From Candidatus Bathyarchaeota archaeon (GTDB taxonomy: Archaea; Thermoproteota; Bathyarchaeia; Bathyarchaeales; Bathycorpusculaceae), in NCBI GenBank assembly GCA_003141855.1, contig PLNS01000021.1, positions 21,060 through 85,059 of the forward strand: DNA of 64,000 bases, in the 5' to 3' direction. The notes below the pieces were generated by a model. That model saw only the letters and a program-made list of their open reading frames with translations. It ran no database searches and was not told the DNA's origin. The position numbers and the translations under genes were made by a program. This document shows positions 1-8,790 of the stretch, one piece after another; the stretch's first letter is position 1, and each line of letters starts with the position of its first letter.

Positions 1-2
1 CA

Positions 3-197
3 CTTAACCTCAAACTGCCCGAGGACTTAGGGACCAGATACAACAGCTACATAACAAGAGTCGTAGCTCATCAAGGATACGTTCCTTTTGGCATAAAAAC
101 GACAATCGCCTTTTTAGCAATAAAAGAATGGCTCGACAAAAACGAGAACAAATTGGACATCGATTTCTCTCGCCCAACCGGAAATCGAAAACATTAG
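3..197 (+). CDS. C-terminal part of a protein cut by the window edge (unknown function)
   Basis: Frame 3 is open from base 3 to TAG at 195-197: LNLKLPEDLGTRYNSYITRVVAHQGYVPFGIKTTIAFLAIKEWLDKNENKLDIDFSRPTGNRKH*. Confidence 0.5.
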   Translation, partial: LNLKLPEDLGTRYNSYITRVVAHQGYVPFGIKTTIAFLAIKEWLDKNENKLDIDFSRPTGNRKH

Positions 198-735
198 TTA
201 GGGCTCCCAAAAGCCCCAAATTCGTATTCCATTCATTGTTCCAGATCGCTGTTCCAAGAATTTTTTTTATTGATTATCTCAAAAGGCGTTGTGGCAAATC
301 TAGTTCGCCTTTTGACGGATTAACCGCATAATGGAGAATTTGTCCATAGCCTCATGCAATTTCATATCAAAAGAAACAGACAACAATTATGTTATACGAA
401 GTTGTCATGCATTTATTGGCAATGAATTATTACATCAATGCCTAATGCACAAAGATAAGAATAATATCAGCAAAAGGCAACAGTCATTTTCATGATTTAT
501 TCCAAATGCAAATTTTCGTAATTTCTGGTTACGAGTACCACAATCAGCAATTTGTTTCGTGGCTATTTTTTGTGCAGACAATAGAGAAAAAATACCGACA
601 AATACAAGCTATTATTAAATTTACGGCACGTATATCTATTGAATAGATAAAAGAAGCACTTATGTGTACGCTCTACACAAATAAGGCTATAAACTCACTC
701 CGCATACTCAATACACATCTGGAAGGTCGAGAAGA

Positions 736-1140
736 ATGACTGACGCGAACGCAAACGTTCTAAGGCGGGCTATTGCGGCCCGACCGAATGTGACACGCTC
801 AAATCATGTGCACACCTTCATCCGAAACGACTCAAGCGTCGGCACAAATGGGGATTCCCAACAGAAACCCAGGAAAACAACCCAAATTAACGAGACGCCG
901 TCAAAGAACCGACATTTAACCCATAAGGCACAAGAAACTGAAATAAGTGCTCTAGAAAGTATTTGCCTGTCTAGGAAAACGGTTGACATCCGTCCTCTCA
1001 AAGCTTTCGTTCGCGCCAATTACCAAAAAGACTCTGCAATCTACGAAGTGGTCGTTACAGATGAGGATTTCCTTGATGCGGCTGAGTTTTCCGCGAAAGT
1101 CGGTGTATTCTTGAAATTGTCTCGGAGGATCAAGAATTGA
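736..1140 (+). CDS. Small hypothetical protein preceding the recombinase cluster
   Basis: 134-aa ORF whose stop overlaps the start of the next ORF; no recognised domain. Confidence 0.4.
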   Translation: MTDANANVLRRAIAARPNVTRSNHVHTFIRNDSSVGTNGDSQQKPRKTTQINETPSKNRHLTHKAQETEISALESICLSRKTVDIRPLKAFVRANYQKDSAIYEVVVTDEDFLDAAEFSAKVGVFLKLSRRIKN

Positions 1141-2894
1141 CAATTTTCCGTCCGGAGACCGTAAGATTGGAGGGGCGAAGACAAGCCGAATGGGCATTTT
1201 TCCATCAGAAAATTATGCCACAATTACGTCACAAAATCAAGGAATTCGCGAGTTTTTGGCGATTTCACATTAAAAGTCGTATAAAACTTCATATAATTTT
1301 CAGGATTACGTCGTCGTACGACACGAAAATCCTAATTAGGATAAGAAATTTGATACAATTCTTTAAGTCCAAACGTTTAAGCATGGTCTTTTGTGGCTCT
1401 CCTTATATAGGGATGCCAAAATCCTATTTTTTAGGAGCGAGCATATTAGGCACAATTTTGGGTATTCTGTCGCTATCGCACTCTCTTTTCCCCTTTGTTT
1501 CATTGCCCTTTTTGATGGGTCTTGCTTCGCAGAATCCAAAACCAGACGATAAGCCTAAAACAGAAAGGGCTGAGCCTCCGGAAAAAAGTATCAATTCCAA
1601 GAACCAAAATGACCATCAAAAAAGGAAACGGTCAACAACCGCCTATATGAAAATCCTGTTTCCCGAAATAGAAGATATAATTGAAACCGGGTTGGATGGA
1701 CCACCAGTTGCCATTTACATCCGTGTTAGCACCTGGCTGCAGGTCCTTGAGGGCCAGAGCATGGAATACCAGAAGAAAGAACTTTTGAATCTGGCAAAAC
1801 AAACAATCAAAGCTTCAATTATCTACATTATTTCTGACGCAGGAAAAAGTGGACGCAACTTTAGTAACCGAAACCTAGGAATTATTCTTCAACTTGCCGC
1901 TGCTCAGAAAATCCAGCGCTTGCTCGTGTCGGAAGTTGACAGAGCTGGGAGAGATGCATTTGAATTGCTTTATTATCTTTTTCAGTTGAGGAGTTATAAT
2001 GTATTACTACAGACGCCACAAGAACTCCTCGACCTTAAACGCCTCGTCGATTTAATCAATCTTGCATTCAAATCTGCGGCCGCTGAGGACCAAGTATTGG
2101 CAAGAGGCGCTGGTTCGAAACGAACAAAGGTCGGCAACTTCTTAAAAGGACAATGGAACATTCCCGTTCCATTAGGATACAAGAAATCAGCAAAGAAATC
2201 CTGGATAAAAAAAGTGCCCGCTTGGGAACCAGTAAAAATCTTCAATGATATTTTTTTATTCTATCGTGAAATGAAAAATTATAAAGCAGTCTGTCGAACC
2301 GTAAACTGTCAATACGACAGCTTCTTAATGTCAACTATCAAGAGACATTTAACCCCTGCCGAGATTACGCGAATATTAAGGAATTCGGTCTACGTCGGAA
2401 AACCTCGCAGTGGTGAGGCGGTTAGAGACGATCCAACCTTAGCCTACATTGATGATATGAAGATTTTTGAAAAAGCCCAAGAAATAATGAGAGATAAAAG
2501 TGAAGAATATGAGCGTCACGACAAACGAATTCAGGAAGTTGCCAAATATTTTGACCCTGACGCCATAAAATGCATTGAAAACATCATAGTGCCGTGTCCA
2601 AGATGCGGAAAACCAATGGATGGCAATGGTCATCCAGGCTACGTTTGCCTAACTTGTAACAAGAATAGATGTGATCTTAAGAAAACAGAGATCGCTAACC
2701 TCAGGCACCACGTACTCTACCGAGAACAAATACTCAAGTTAACCATCAAATTCTCAAATGAAGATCAACTAAATCCGAAGGCTCGTAGAGAAGTTGCCGA
2801 ACTTGAACGCTTACTTGAAAAAGCGATAGCTAAAGCAATCAAGGTAAGTGCAAAGATGAAAAAAATAAAGAAGGAGGTGAGAAAAAATGAATAA
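1137..2894 (+). CDS. Serine recombinase (resolvase/invertase N-domain plus recombinase C-domain and zinc-ribbon-like Cys); start uncertain, real start may be ~1383 or later
   Basis: VAIYIRVSTWLQVLEGQSMEYQKKEL (intact catalytic Ser), EVDRAGRDAF Arg motif, LRNSVYVGKP recombinase motif, CPRCG...CLTC. Confidence 0.85.
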   Translation: MTIFRPETVRLEGRRQAEWAFFHQKIMPQLRHKIKEFASFWRFHIKSRIKLHIIFRITSSYDTKILIRIRNLIQFFKSKRLSMVFCGSPYIGMPKSYFLGASILGTILGILSLSHSLFPFVSLPFLMGLASQNPKPDDKPKTERAEPPEKSINSKNQNDHQKRKRSTTAYMKILFPEIEDIIETGLDGPPVAIYIRVSTWLQVLEGQSMEYQKKELLNLAKQTIKASIIYIISDAGKSGRNFSNRNLGIILQLAAAQKIQRLLVSEVDRAGRDAFELLYYLFQLRSYNVLLQTPQELLDLKRLVDLINLAFKSAAAEDQVLARGAGSKRTKVGNFLKGQWNIPVPLGYKKSAKKSWIKKVPAWEPVKIFNDIFLFYREMKNYKAVCRTVNCQYDSFLMSTIKRHLTPAEITRILRNSVYVGKPRSGEAVRDDPTLAYIDDMKIFEKAQEIMRDKSEEYERHDKRIQEVAKYFDPDAIKCIENIIVPCPRCGKPMDGNGHPGYVCLTCNKNRCDLKKTEIANLRHHVLYREQILKLTIKFSNEDQLNPKARREVAELERLLEKAIAKAIKVSAKMKKIKKEVRKNE

Positions 2895-3729
2895 TTCTAC
2901 ATCCAAAAAAAGAGGTGTGATATACGTGAGGGTAAACGCAAGTGTCGCAAGCGCATATAGTAGTGACAATTCTGTTGAACGCCAAATCTCTGAGTGTAAA
3001 GAAAAAATGAAACGTGATAACGTTGAAGAAGTCTACGCTCCAATAATAGATTTAACATCAGCAAAAAAAACTCAAAACAACGGTTTAATGGAAGTGCTGA
3101 AACTTGCCGAAAATGGAAGCATTGACTATCTATACACAATTGAGCTTGATAGGATAAGCAGAGACTCAATAGCGCTCCTATATTTTCTATTTAAACTACG
3201 TGGATGTAACGTTACCGTCGCAACTCCTTTTCAAATATATGACATAAAGAAAATTGAAGACTTGATATACATCGTCGTAAAAGCTTATGCAGCTGAGAAT
3301 CAAATCGAAATCCGGAGAAACACCAGCCTTAAGACTAGGATTCAAAGATTCAAAAATCGTATATGGATTTCTGCTATTCCGCCGGGATTCGAGAAGAAAG
3401 AAAAATGGATAACAAAAAGCCCTGGCTGGGAACCCGTAATAAATGCTTTGTTCAACCTCTTTCTCGAAAACAAAAACGACGAATCAGTCCGCGAAAGCGT
3501 TAATGAAACTTTCCGAGACTTTCTCAAACAACCCTTAACGCGGCAGCAAATCAGAGAAATCCTTAGAAATCCGCTCTATGTCGGCAAACCCCAACTCGGC
3601 GGCGCGGTTATTGAGAAAGCGTTTCCAGCAACAGTTGTCGAAGATCCAAATCTACGCTTTGTGACTGATGAACTATATGCAAAGGCACAAGAAATCATGG
3701 TGGCTATCGATGCTAAATATTCCCTTTAA
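2887..3729 (+). CDS. Serine-recombinase paralogue lacking the catalytic serine
   Basis: GVIYVRVNASVAS...VERQ (Ser position is Asn), ELDRISRDS retained, LRNPLYVGKP retained; perfect SD AAGGAGGTGA at 2871-2880. Confidence 0.8.
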   Translation: MNNSTSKKRGVIYVRVNASVASAYSSDNSVERQISECKEKMKRDNVEEVYAPIIDLTSAKKTQNNGLMEVLKLAENGSIDYLYTIELDRISRDSIALLYFLFKLRGCNVTVATPFQIYDIKKIEDLIYIVVKAYAAENQIEIRRNTSLKTRIQRFKNRIWISAIPPGFEKKEKWITKSPGWEPVINALFNLFLENKNDESVRESVNETFRDFLKQPLTRQQIREILRNPLYVGKPQLGGAVIEKAFPATVVEDPNLRFVTDELYAKAQEIMVAIDAKYSL

Positions 3730-3974
3730 CGGTGGAAAACGTTTCCAAGCTTGACCCAAGATTGAACTTTCTACACCGAAAGAGGCTAACCCCCATTTTT
3801 ATTTTTCCCGAAACTCGAAGAAGTTGGATTTCTTGCCTAAAGACGGCTGGAAGATGTTACAAAAAAGATGAAGACCAAACTAAAAAAACACGAAAATCAA
3901 GAAGTTCCAACAATCAGTCCAATTCGAACCCTAGACGTTGAGTTGTATACATTTCACACTAAGGAGGTGATATA

Positions 3975-4391
3975 ATGAAAAGTGATATCGAAAAAAAGAG
4001 AGGAATAATATATGTAAGAACCAACCTGAGAGCATGCGAACGCCTTATTGACCAGATTGAAATCTGCCTGCGCCTCAACGACTGGATTAAACTGTGCCGC
4101 AAAACCATGAAGAATGAAATGGTAATTGAGGTCCACGCTCCAATAATAGATTTAGGTTTCGGAGTGACCAGGCGCAAACCAAGATTGAAGAAACTGAGTA
4201 GCTTAGTTAAAAGCAGGAGCATCGACTTTCTGTATATTTACGATTTGTCTAGGCTTGGCAGAAAAGTCACTGAGGTTTTTGAGCTGTTGCAGACTTTAAA
4301 AGAATCAGGCGTTGAAGTGAAAACAGATGAAGGCGGCATCAATCTCTTCCAAGAGAGCTTGAGTCTAATTGCATGTCCAGCAATTGCGTAA
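3975..4391 (+). CDS. Stand-alone resolvase N-domain lacking the catalytic serine
   Basis: GIIYVRTNLRACERLIDQIEIC (Ser position is Asn), YDLSRLGRKV; perfect SD AAGGAGGTGA at 3961-3970. Confidence 0.7.
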   Translation: MKSDIEKKRGIIYVRTNLRACERLIDQIEICLRLNDWIKLCRKTMKNEMVIEVHAPIIDLGFGVTRRKPRLKKLSSLVKSRSIDFLYIYDLSRLGRKVTEVFELLQTLKESGVEVKTDEGGINLFQESLSLIACPAIA

Positions 4392-4537
4392 CTGAAGACA
4401 AACCTCTTTTCCTTTCTTTTTTGAACGAATATTTAATGTTAAAATTTTATGTTATAAGGAAACCTATCAAAGAAGCTTGCTAAATCAATAACGTTTTATT
4501 CTCTTTTCCGATTTACTTGTGTCAGCATTTCTTGTAT

Positions 4538-5410
4538 TTACAGGTAAATCTTGAAGAGAAGATGTTTGGATATCTCCTGGTACCGCGTGCACATCGTCGC
4601 CTGCGTTATCCGCCCTATCTCAGCTATTTCTCTTTGTGTCTTGGTTTCACCGCCTATTATGGACGAGATATAACACGATGCGGCGGCTATACTTACAGGG
4701 TTTTTCCCTTTGGCAAATCTCTGATCTTTAATCGCGCAAATGATTTTTTCCGCTAGCTCTATGGTTTTGTCTTTTTCGAATAGGCTTCTTGCCAGCTTGC
4801 TCACGTATAGTTCTGAAGTAGCGGGGCTTGATAGGGGCTTTATTTTCTTGAAAAGACGGTTGTGGACGCGTCTGATTTTGTCGGGGCTAATTTTCGTCAA
4901 GTATGCTATTTGATTTAATGAGGTTGCAATTCCTGCTTGTCTGCACGCGATGTAGACTATGGTTGCGGCTAGTACTTTTGTGGGGTTTCTTCGGGTTAGG
5001 TTTGAGTTGATAATTTTCTTGTAGATTTCTAAGGCAAGTTTTAGTGTGCTTTCTGGAAGGGACAAGGTTTGTCCGATTTTTGTGATCTCAAAAAGGGTTG
5101 TCGCCAACCTTTTTTCTGTGGCGTCGGAAACACCGAGCAGTTTTTGCCACTTCTTGTAACCGCCTTCGCCAAAATCTATATCAGCCACAGGTTTTGTGGT
5201 CATATTTTTCGAGTGGTTCGGCTCAAGTTTTTTGGACTTTAGTTTTTGGTTCTTGAGGTCTTTTAGGTCTATTACGGTACTACAGTTGACGCATATTGTT
5301 TTCTGGTCGTATTGCATAGTTTTTTTGCTTCCGCAATTAGGGCATTTTACGCTTCTTGCTGGTGACCTTTTAGGGGTTGATTTTTGCAGAGTCATCGCAT
5401 TAATCCTCAA
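4538..5410 (-). CDS. tfb: Transcription initiation factor B (TFIIB/TFB family)
   Basis: CPNCGSKKTMQYDQKTICVNCSTVI zinc ribbon plus two cyclin-like repeats (RNPTKVLAATIVYIACRQAG; NPVSIAAASCYISS, TQREIAEIGRITQATMCTRY); TTG start overlaps the upstream stop. Confidence 0.92.
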   Translation of the reverse strand: MRINAMTLQKSTPKRSPARSVKCPNCGSKKTMQYDQKTICVNCSTVIDLKDLKNQKLKSKKLEPNHSKNMTTKPVADIDFGEGGYKKWQKLLGVSDATEKRLATTLFEITKIGQTLSLPESTLKLALEIYKKIINSNLTRRNPTKVLAATIVYIACRQAGIATSLNQIAYLTKISPDKIRRVHNRLFKKIKPLSSPATSELYVSKLARSLFEKDKTIELAEKIICAIKDQRFAKGKNPVSIAAASCYISSIIGGETKTQREIAEIGRITQATMCTRYQEISKHLLFKIYL

Positions 5411-6390
5411 TGGTTCATGATTGTTGGGGATGGTTTCTTGGGCTCCAGAAGTTCGGAATATCGGTTGAAAACTTTTTCTATTTTGAGTGTTTTTCTGTCT
5501 CTTGGCATTGGCGGTCTTTTAGCGTTTCCTCTTTTGTATCTGGTTCGAACTTGCTGTGCTTTTCTGAAAAGTTTCAAGTCAACAATTCTAAATTCTTTCA
5601 CGAATTCATGAAAGCCAGCACAATTGAATTGTCCGACATACAATTCATTCGTGACGATTTTATGGACAGTTCTGCTTGTCCATATCTTGATCTTCTTGGA
5701 AACGATTTTTTCTTGGGTCAGTATAAAAGCGGTTTGTGGAAGACTTTTTATTTTAACATACATTCGGATGATTTTGTTTACTAGTGCAACTTCAGAGTTG
5801 TTGGGGCGGAGATCACCATTTTTGCGTCTGTCAAATCCCAGCGGCACCATTGCATTTGGCCATTTGTGTTCTTTAATAAGCCGATATAAGCCCATTTGTG
5901 TCCGTTCGCCAATTATTTCTCTTTCAAGCTCGCTATAGCTTGCCAGGTTTCGAAAGTTAAATCTGCCGAGAGCTGAAACAGTGTCAACGTTTTCGGTGAC
6001 AGAGCAAAGACCTATCCCCAGCTTACGTAGCGTTCTTTCAGTGTTGACGAGGTCGCAAAGGCTTCTGCAGAATCTATCAAGTTTCCAGGCTATGACTAAG
6101 TCAAATTCTTTTGCGTTGGCTTTCTCCATCATACATTGGAATTTTGGTCGGTCTGTGTTTTCTCCGCTTTTTGCTTCGTCAACAAAAATGTATTTCACTA
6201 TCCAGCCTTGTTCTTCGCAACGTTGCAGGCAGCAACTAACTTGCCCATCGATTGAATAGTTGAATCTGTTGCCTGAAGTCCGAGCGTAAACTGCGGCAAG
6301 TTTTTGGTTTTGTGGGCTGTCTATTTTGGCTTTCGTGTTAGTTTGTCTCCCATTGTTATGTGATTTATGAAAATTTGGGCTTGAATTCGT
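5407..6390 (-). CDS. Serine recombinase, catalytically intact; no canonical start upstream of its catalytic serine (ORF caller starts too late at 6198)
   Basis: Minus frame is open from the TAG at 6391-6393: TNSSPNFHKSHNNGRQTNTKAKIDSPQNQKLAAVYARTSGNRFNYSIDGQVSCCLQRCEEQGWIVKYIFVDEAKSGENTDRP...WKLDRFCRSL. Confidence 0.8.
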   Translation of the reverse strand, partial: TNSSPNFHKSHNNGRQTNTKAKIDSPQNQKLAAVYARTSGNRFNYSIDGQVSCCLQRCEEQGWIVKYIFVDEAKSGENTDRPKFQCMMEKANAKEFDLVIAWKLDRFCRSLCDLVNTERTLRKLGIGLCSVTENVDTVSALGRFNFRNLASYSELEREIIGERTQMGLYRLIKEHKWPNAMVPLGFDRRKNGDLRPNNSEVALVNKIIRMYVKIKSLPQTAFILTQEKIVSKKIKIWTSRTVHKIVTNELYVGQFNCAGFHEFVKEFRIVDLKLFRKAQQVRTRYKRGNAKRPPMPRDRKTLKIEKVFNRYSELLEPKKPSPTIMNH

Positions 6391-6810
6391 CTAAACCAAA
6401 CCCGACATTTCAGGTTCATTCACCGACTGTAGCGCCACATGGAAATCCCGGAGGATTTTGCTTACCTCTAATAGTTCCCTGGGAGATCGAGATATTCGGT
6501 CAATACTTGAAACCACAACGATATCGAAAGAGTACTGCGCTGCCTTCATCAACATCAGAGAGAGTTCTGGTCTTTCAATAGCCTCTTCGCTCACGCCTTC
6601 GTCAAAAAAGAGGTTAGAAAGGATCCAGCCTTTCTGGGTGATATATTCACTGCACCTTTTTACTTGCTCGATATTACTATCGTTTTGATTTCCTCGGGCT
6701 GTACGAGTATAGATCGCCGCTCTAACGATGTTGGTTTTGCAGGCGTTTCCTTTTTGGCTGCTTGATGAGCCGTTCAAATTTGTGTGTGGTGATTCTTTCT
6801 CGTTTGACAT
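6391..6810 (-). CDS. Resolvase N-domain with catalytic Ser replaced by Ala, same frame as the downstream recombinase across TAG
   Basis: RAAIYTRTARGNQNDSNIEQVKRC, SSIDRISRSPREL; GGAGGT SD upstream of ATG. Confidence 0.75.
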   Translation of the reverse strand: MSNEKESPHTNLNGSSSSQKGNACKTNIVRAAIYTRTARGNQNDSNIEQVKRCSEYITQKGWILSNLFFDEGVSEEAIERPELSLMLMKAAQYSFDIVVVSSIDRISRSPRELLEVSKILRDFHVALQSVNEPEMSGLV

Positions 6811-6813
6811 TTG

Positions 6814-8076
6814 CTAATTAACCTCCGGTACAACTTGGGTTGTTTCGATTTGAAATACGGCTTCATTTATCCGCGCTTGAAGTTCACCCAAAACACGTTT
6901 CAGATGAACATCAAGCTGTTCAGTGTCGTCCATTATTCCCTTAGCATTTGTTGCAATTCGCTGGGTTTTTTCCCTAATTTTTCTAACCCATTCGACGTAT
7001 TGACTTGCCTCTTGAATCGCAGAGTTTATCTTTTTTTCAGCGAACAATTTGGCAAAGTCCATTTCTCTTGGCTGAAATGGACGCAACGCAATAATGGCTG
7101 CTCTGAGTGCGCCATAGGAAATTTGAAAGTATCTTCTGTCAGTAACTAAAATAGTTCCTTCGGGACAAATTTCAATAAGAAAGCCATTTGTGCTTTTTGG
7201 CATGGTCTCGACAGCAAGGATCGCGAGCTTCTCACCCCTCACTAACATGTGTCTTCTCAGCTGCTGAATGAATCCACGATCCCACCCTCGACTGTTTTTC
7301 TTAGATTCAATAAGAATTTTTTGGCCAAGATTTGCCCCGTTAAACCTGGGCATAGCTACAAGATCAATATCGCCAGAGCCACCAAGATGTGTACAATCGT
7401 CTTCCGGATAGTAATCGCGAAGTTCTTGAATGAGTTCTAGTTCTCCAATTTTTCCTTTTTCGCCAGGTATTTTTTGAGAACGAATCAATTCCTCAAGCAA
7501 GGGTAAGGTCATAGGAATCAACTGCGTGAGCAGTTTCATCTGCTCCGGTTCGGGAAAGCCCATTTTTTCAAGAGTTCCCTTGAATTTCATTGCCAGATCT
7601 TGTTCGAGTTCGGTTAGTCTTATTTTGTTTGATAGGTTCAATTGTTCAAATGCGGTCTGAATCGAACTCATGAACTCCGTTGGTTTGGGCGAGAAGTCCA
7701 CAATTGTTTTAAACTGTTTTTCAAATGTTGATCGGCTTTCATAGAACTCTGCCTGGATACTGCTTCTTAGCTCATCAGGGAGTTTCTCTACTATTCTTGG
7801 CAATTTTTCAATCGTAAGTTTAATTGGCTCTAGAATTTTGTATGCTTCTTGCTGAAAATTCTTCACCATTGCTTTTGCCAACCCATCCAGAAGTTCAGAC
7901 TCAGCAACGTGTTTAAGCTGAGGAAAGTTTTCCCAGACAATTTTTGCCAATGATAGTGAGGCGTTTATTTTACCTTCTTTGGCTCGCGCTTCAAGAAAAT
8001 CAAGAGTTTCTTTGTCAACGCTACAATTTGAGAAACTACTTCCACAAATTGGGCATTCTATTGAAGTTGTATTCAT
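6814..8076 (-). CDS. PD-(D/E)XK restriction-endonuclease-like protein with N-terminal zinc-binding CPICG
   Basis: GEKGKIGELELIQELRDYYPEDDCTHLGGSGDIDLVAMPR...KILIESKKNSRGWDRGFIQQLRRHM. Confidence 0.65.
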   Translation of the reverse strand: MNTTSIECPICGSSFSNCSVDKETLDFLEARAKEGKINASLSLAKIVWENFPQLKHVAESELLDGLAKAMVKNFQQEAYKILEPIKLTIEKLPRIVEKLPDELRSSIQAEFYESRSTFEKQFKTIVDFSPKPTEFMSSIQTAFEQLNLSNKIRLTELEQDLAMKFKGTLEKMGFPEPEQMKLLTQLIPMTLPLLEELIRSQKIPGEKGKIGELELIQELRDYYPEDDCTHLGGSGDIDLVAMPRFNGANLGQKILIESKKNSRGWDRGFIQQLRRHMLVRGEKLAILAVETMPKSTNGFLIEICPEGTILVTDRRYFQISYGALRAAIIALRPFQPREMDFAKLFAEKKINSAIQEASQYVEWVRKIREKTQRIATNAKGIMDDTEQLDVHLKRVLGELQARINEAVFQIETTQVVPEVN

Positions 8077-8098
8077 ATTCAGTTACTCCTCTGATGGT

Positions 8099-8534
8099 TT
8101 ATTTTCGCATTTTTCGCTCGAATAATGAAAAACTATTTCCTTCCAAACCATTTTTCGTCACCTCAACGATTAAGTTGGCTTTCTTGGATATTCCAACAAG
8201 CGATCATTCCAATAAAATATCCTTCTGATTTGCCGCGACATAAAAGGTAGCTAACTACAAAGTCAAATTTGTTCGACCGGGCTCGGGCTCTCAAAAGTTC
8301 AGTTATATCAGTTCCATCTTTCTGGAGGAATAAGTCCCCCGAAAATAGCAGACCCTGGCTATTCAGATATTTTTGGCAGGCCTCTATTTGTTTTGCGATG
8401 CTAACTTCTTGTGAGGCGGATTGGTTAACATAAATGGCGGCAAGTTGGTTATTTTTCGGCACCGAAGGTTCTGAGTATTTTTTGTCGTTGTTTACAAAAT
8501 TAGGTTTAATCATATTTTCATTTCTCCGTAACAT
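8099..8534 (-). pseudogene. Decayed resolvase N-domain
   Basis: AAIYVNQSASQEVSIAKQIEAC resembles YxRxS...; DRxxR motif lost at LCRGKS; after a frame change the sequence reads NQKDILLE*SLVGISKKANLIVEVTKNGLEGNSF with an in-frame TGA. Confidence 0.65.
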
Positions 8535-8541
8535 GTTTATA

Positions 8542-8606
8542 GGTTATATAACCTTTATAGGTTAAATAACCAAAGAGAATGTAAAGCATATAAAGGTTAT
8601 GTTACC
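8542..8606. promoter_or_regulatory. Three palindromic GGTTAnnnTAACC-type operators upstream of the AbrB-like gene
   Basis: GGTTATATAACC 8542-8553, GGTTAAATAACC 8560-8571, GGTTATGTTACC 8595-8606. Confidence 0.7.
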
Positions 8607-8631
8607 AATATCGCCAATAAAGGTTAATGAA

Positions 8632-8790
8632 ATGCGGAAAGAAGTCGCCATTATTTCAGTTGTACGCAATGGAAGAATAACAATACCTGAAGAATTACGA
8701 AAAGAGCTAGGAATAATTGATGGAACAAAAATTAAAGTGGAACTCGATATTGAAAGCGGCAGAAAAAGCGTCGTTCTTACAAAGATGTAA
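8632..8790 (+). CDS. AbrB/SpoVT-type swapped-hairpin DNA-binding protein
   Basis: VVRNGRITIPEELRKELGIIDGTKIKVELDIESG; start at 8632 preferred because 8599 lies inside the third palindrome. Confidence 0.85.
   Translation: MRKEVAIISVVRNGRITIPEELRKELGIIDGTKIKVELDIESGRKSVVLTKM

Noticed and set aside
3732-3941. Additional 69-aa protein between recombinase ORFs
   Set aside because: No RBS, biased composition and no domain; probably intergenic.
5407-6810. Genome-wide TAG = pyrrolysine code
   Set aside because: dndD and the PolB gene terminate naturally with TAG at the expected ends, so TAG behaves as a stop in this genome; only local readthrough or a mutation remains possible.
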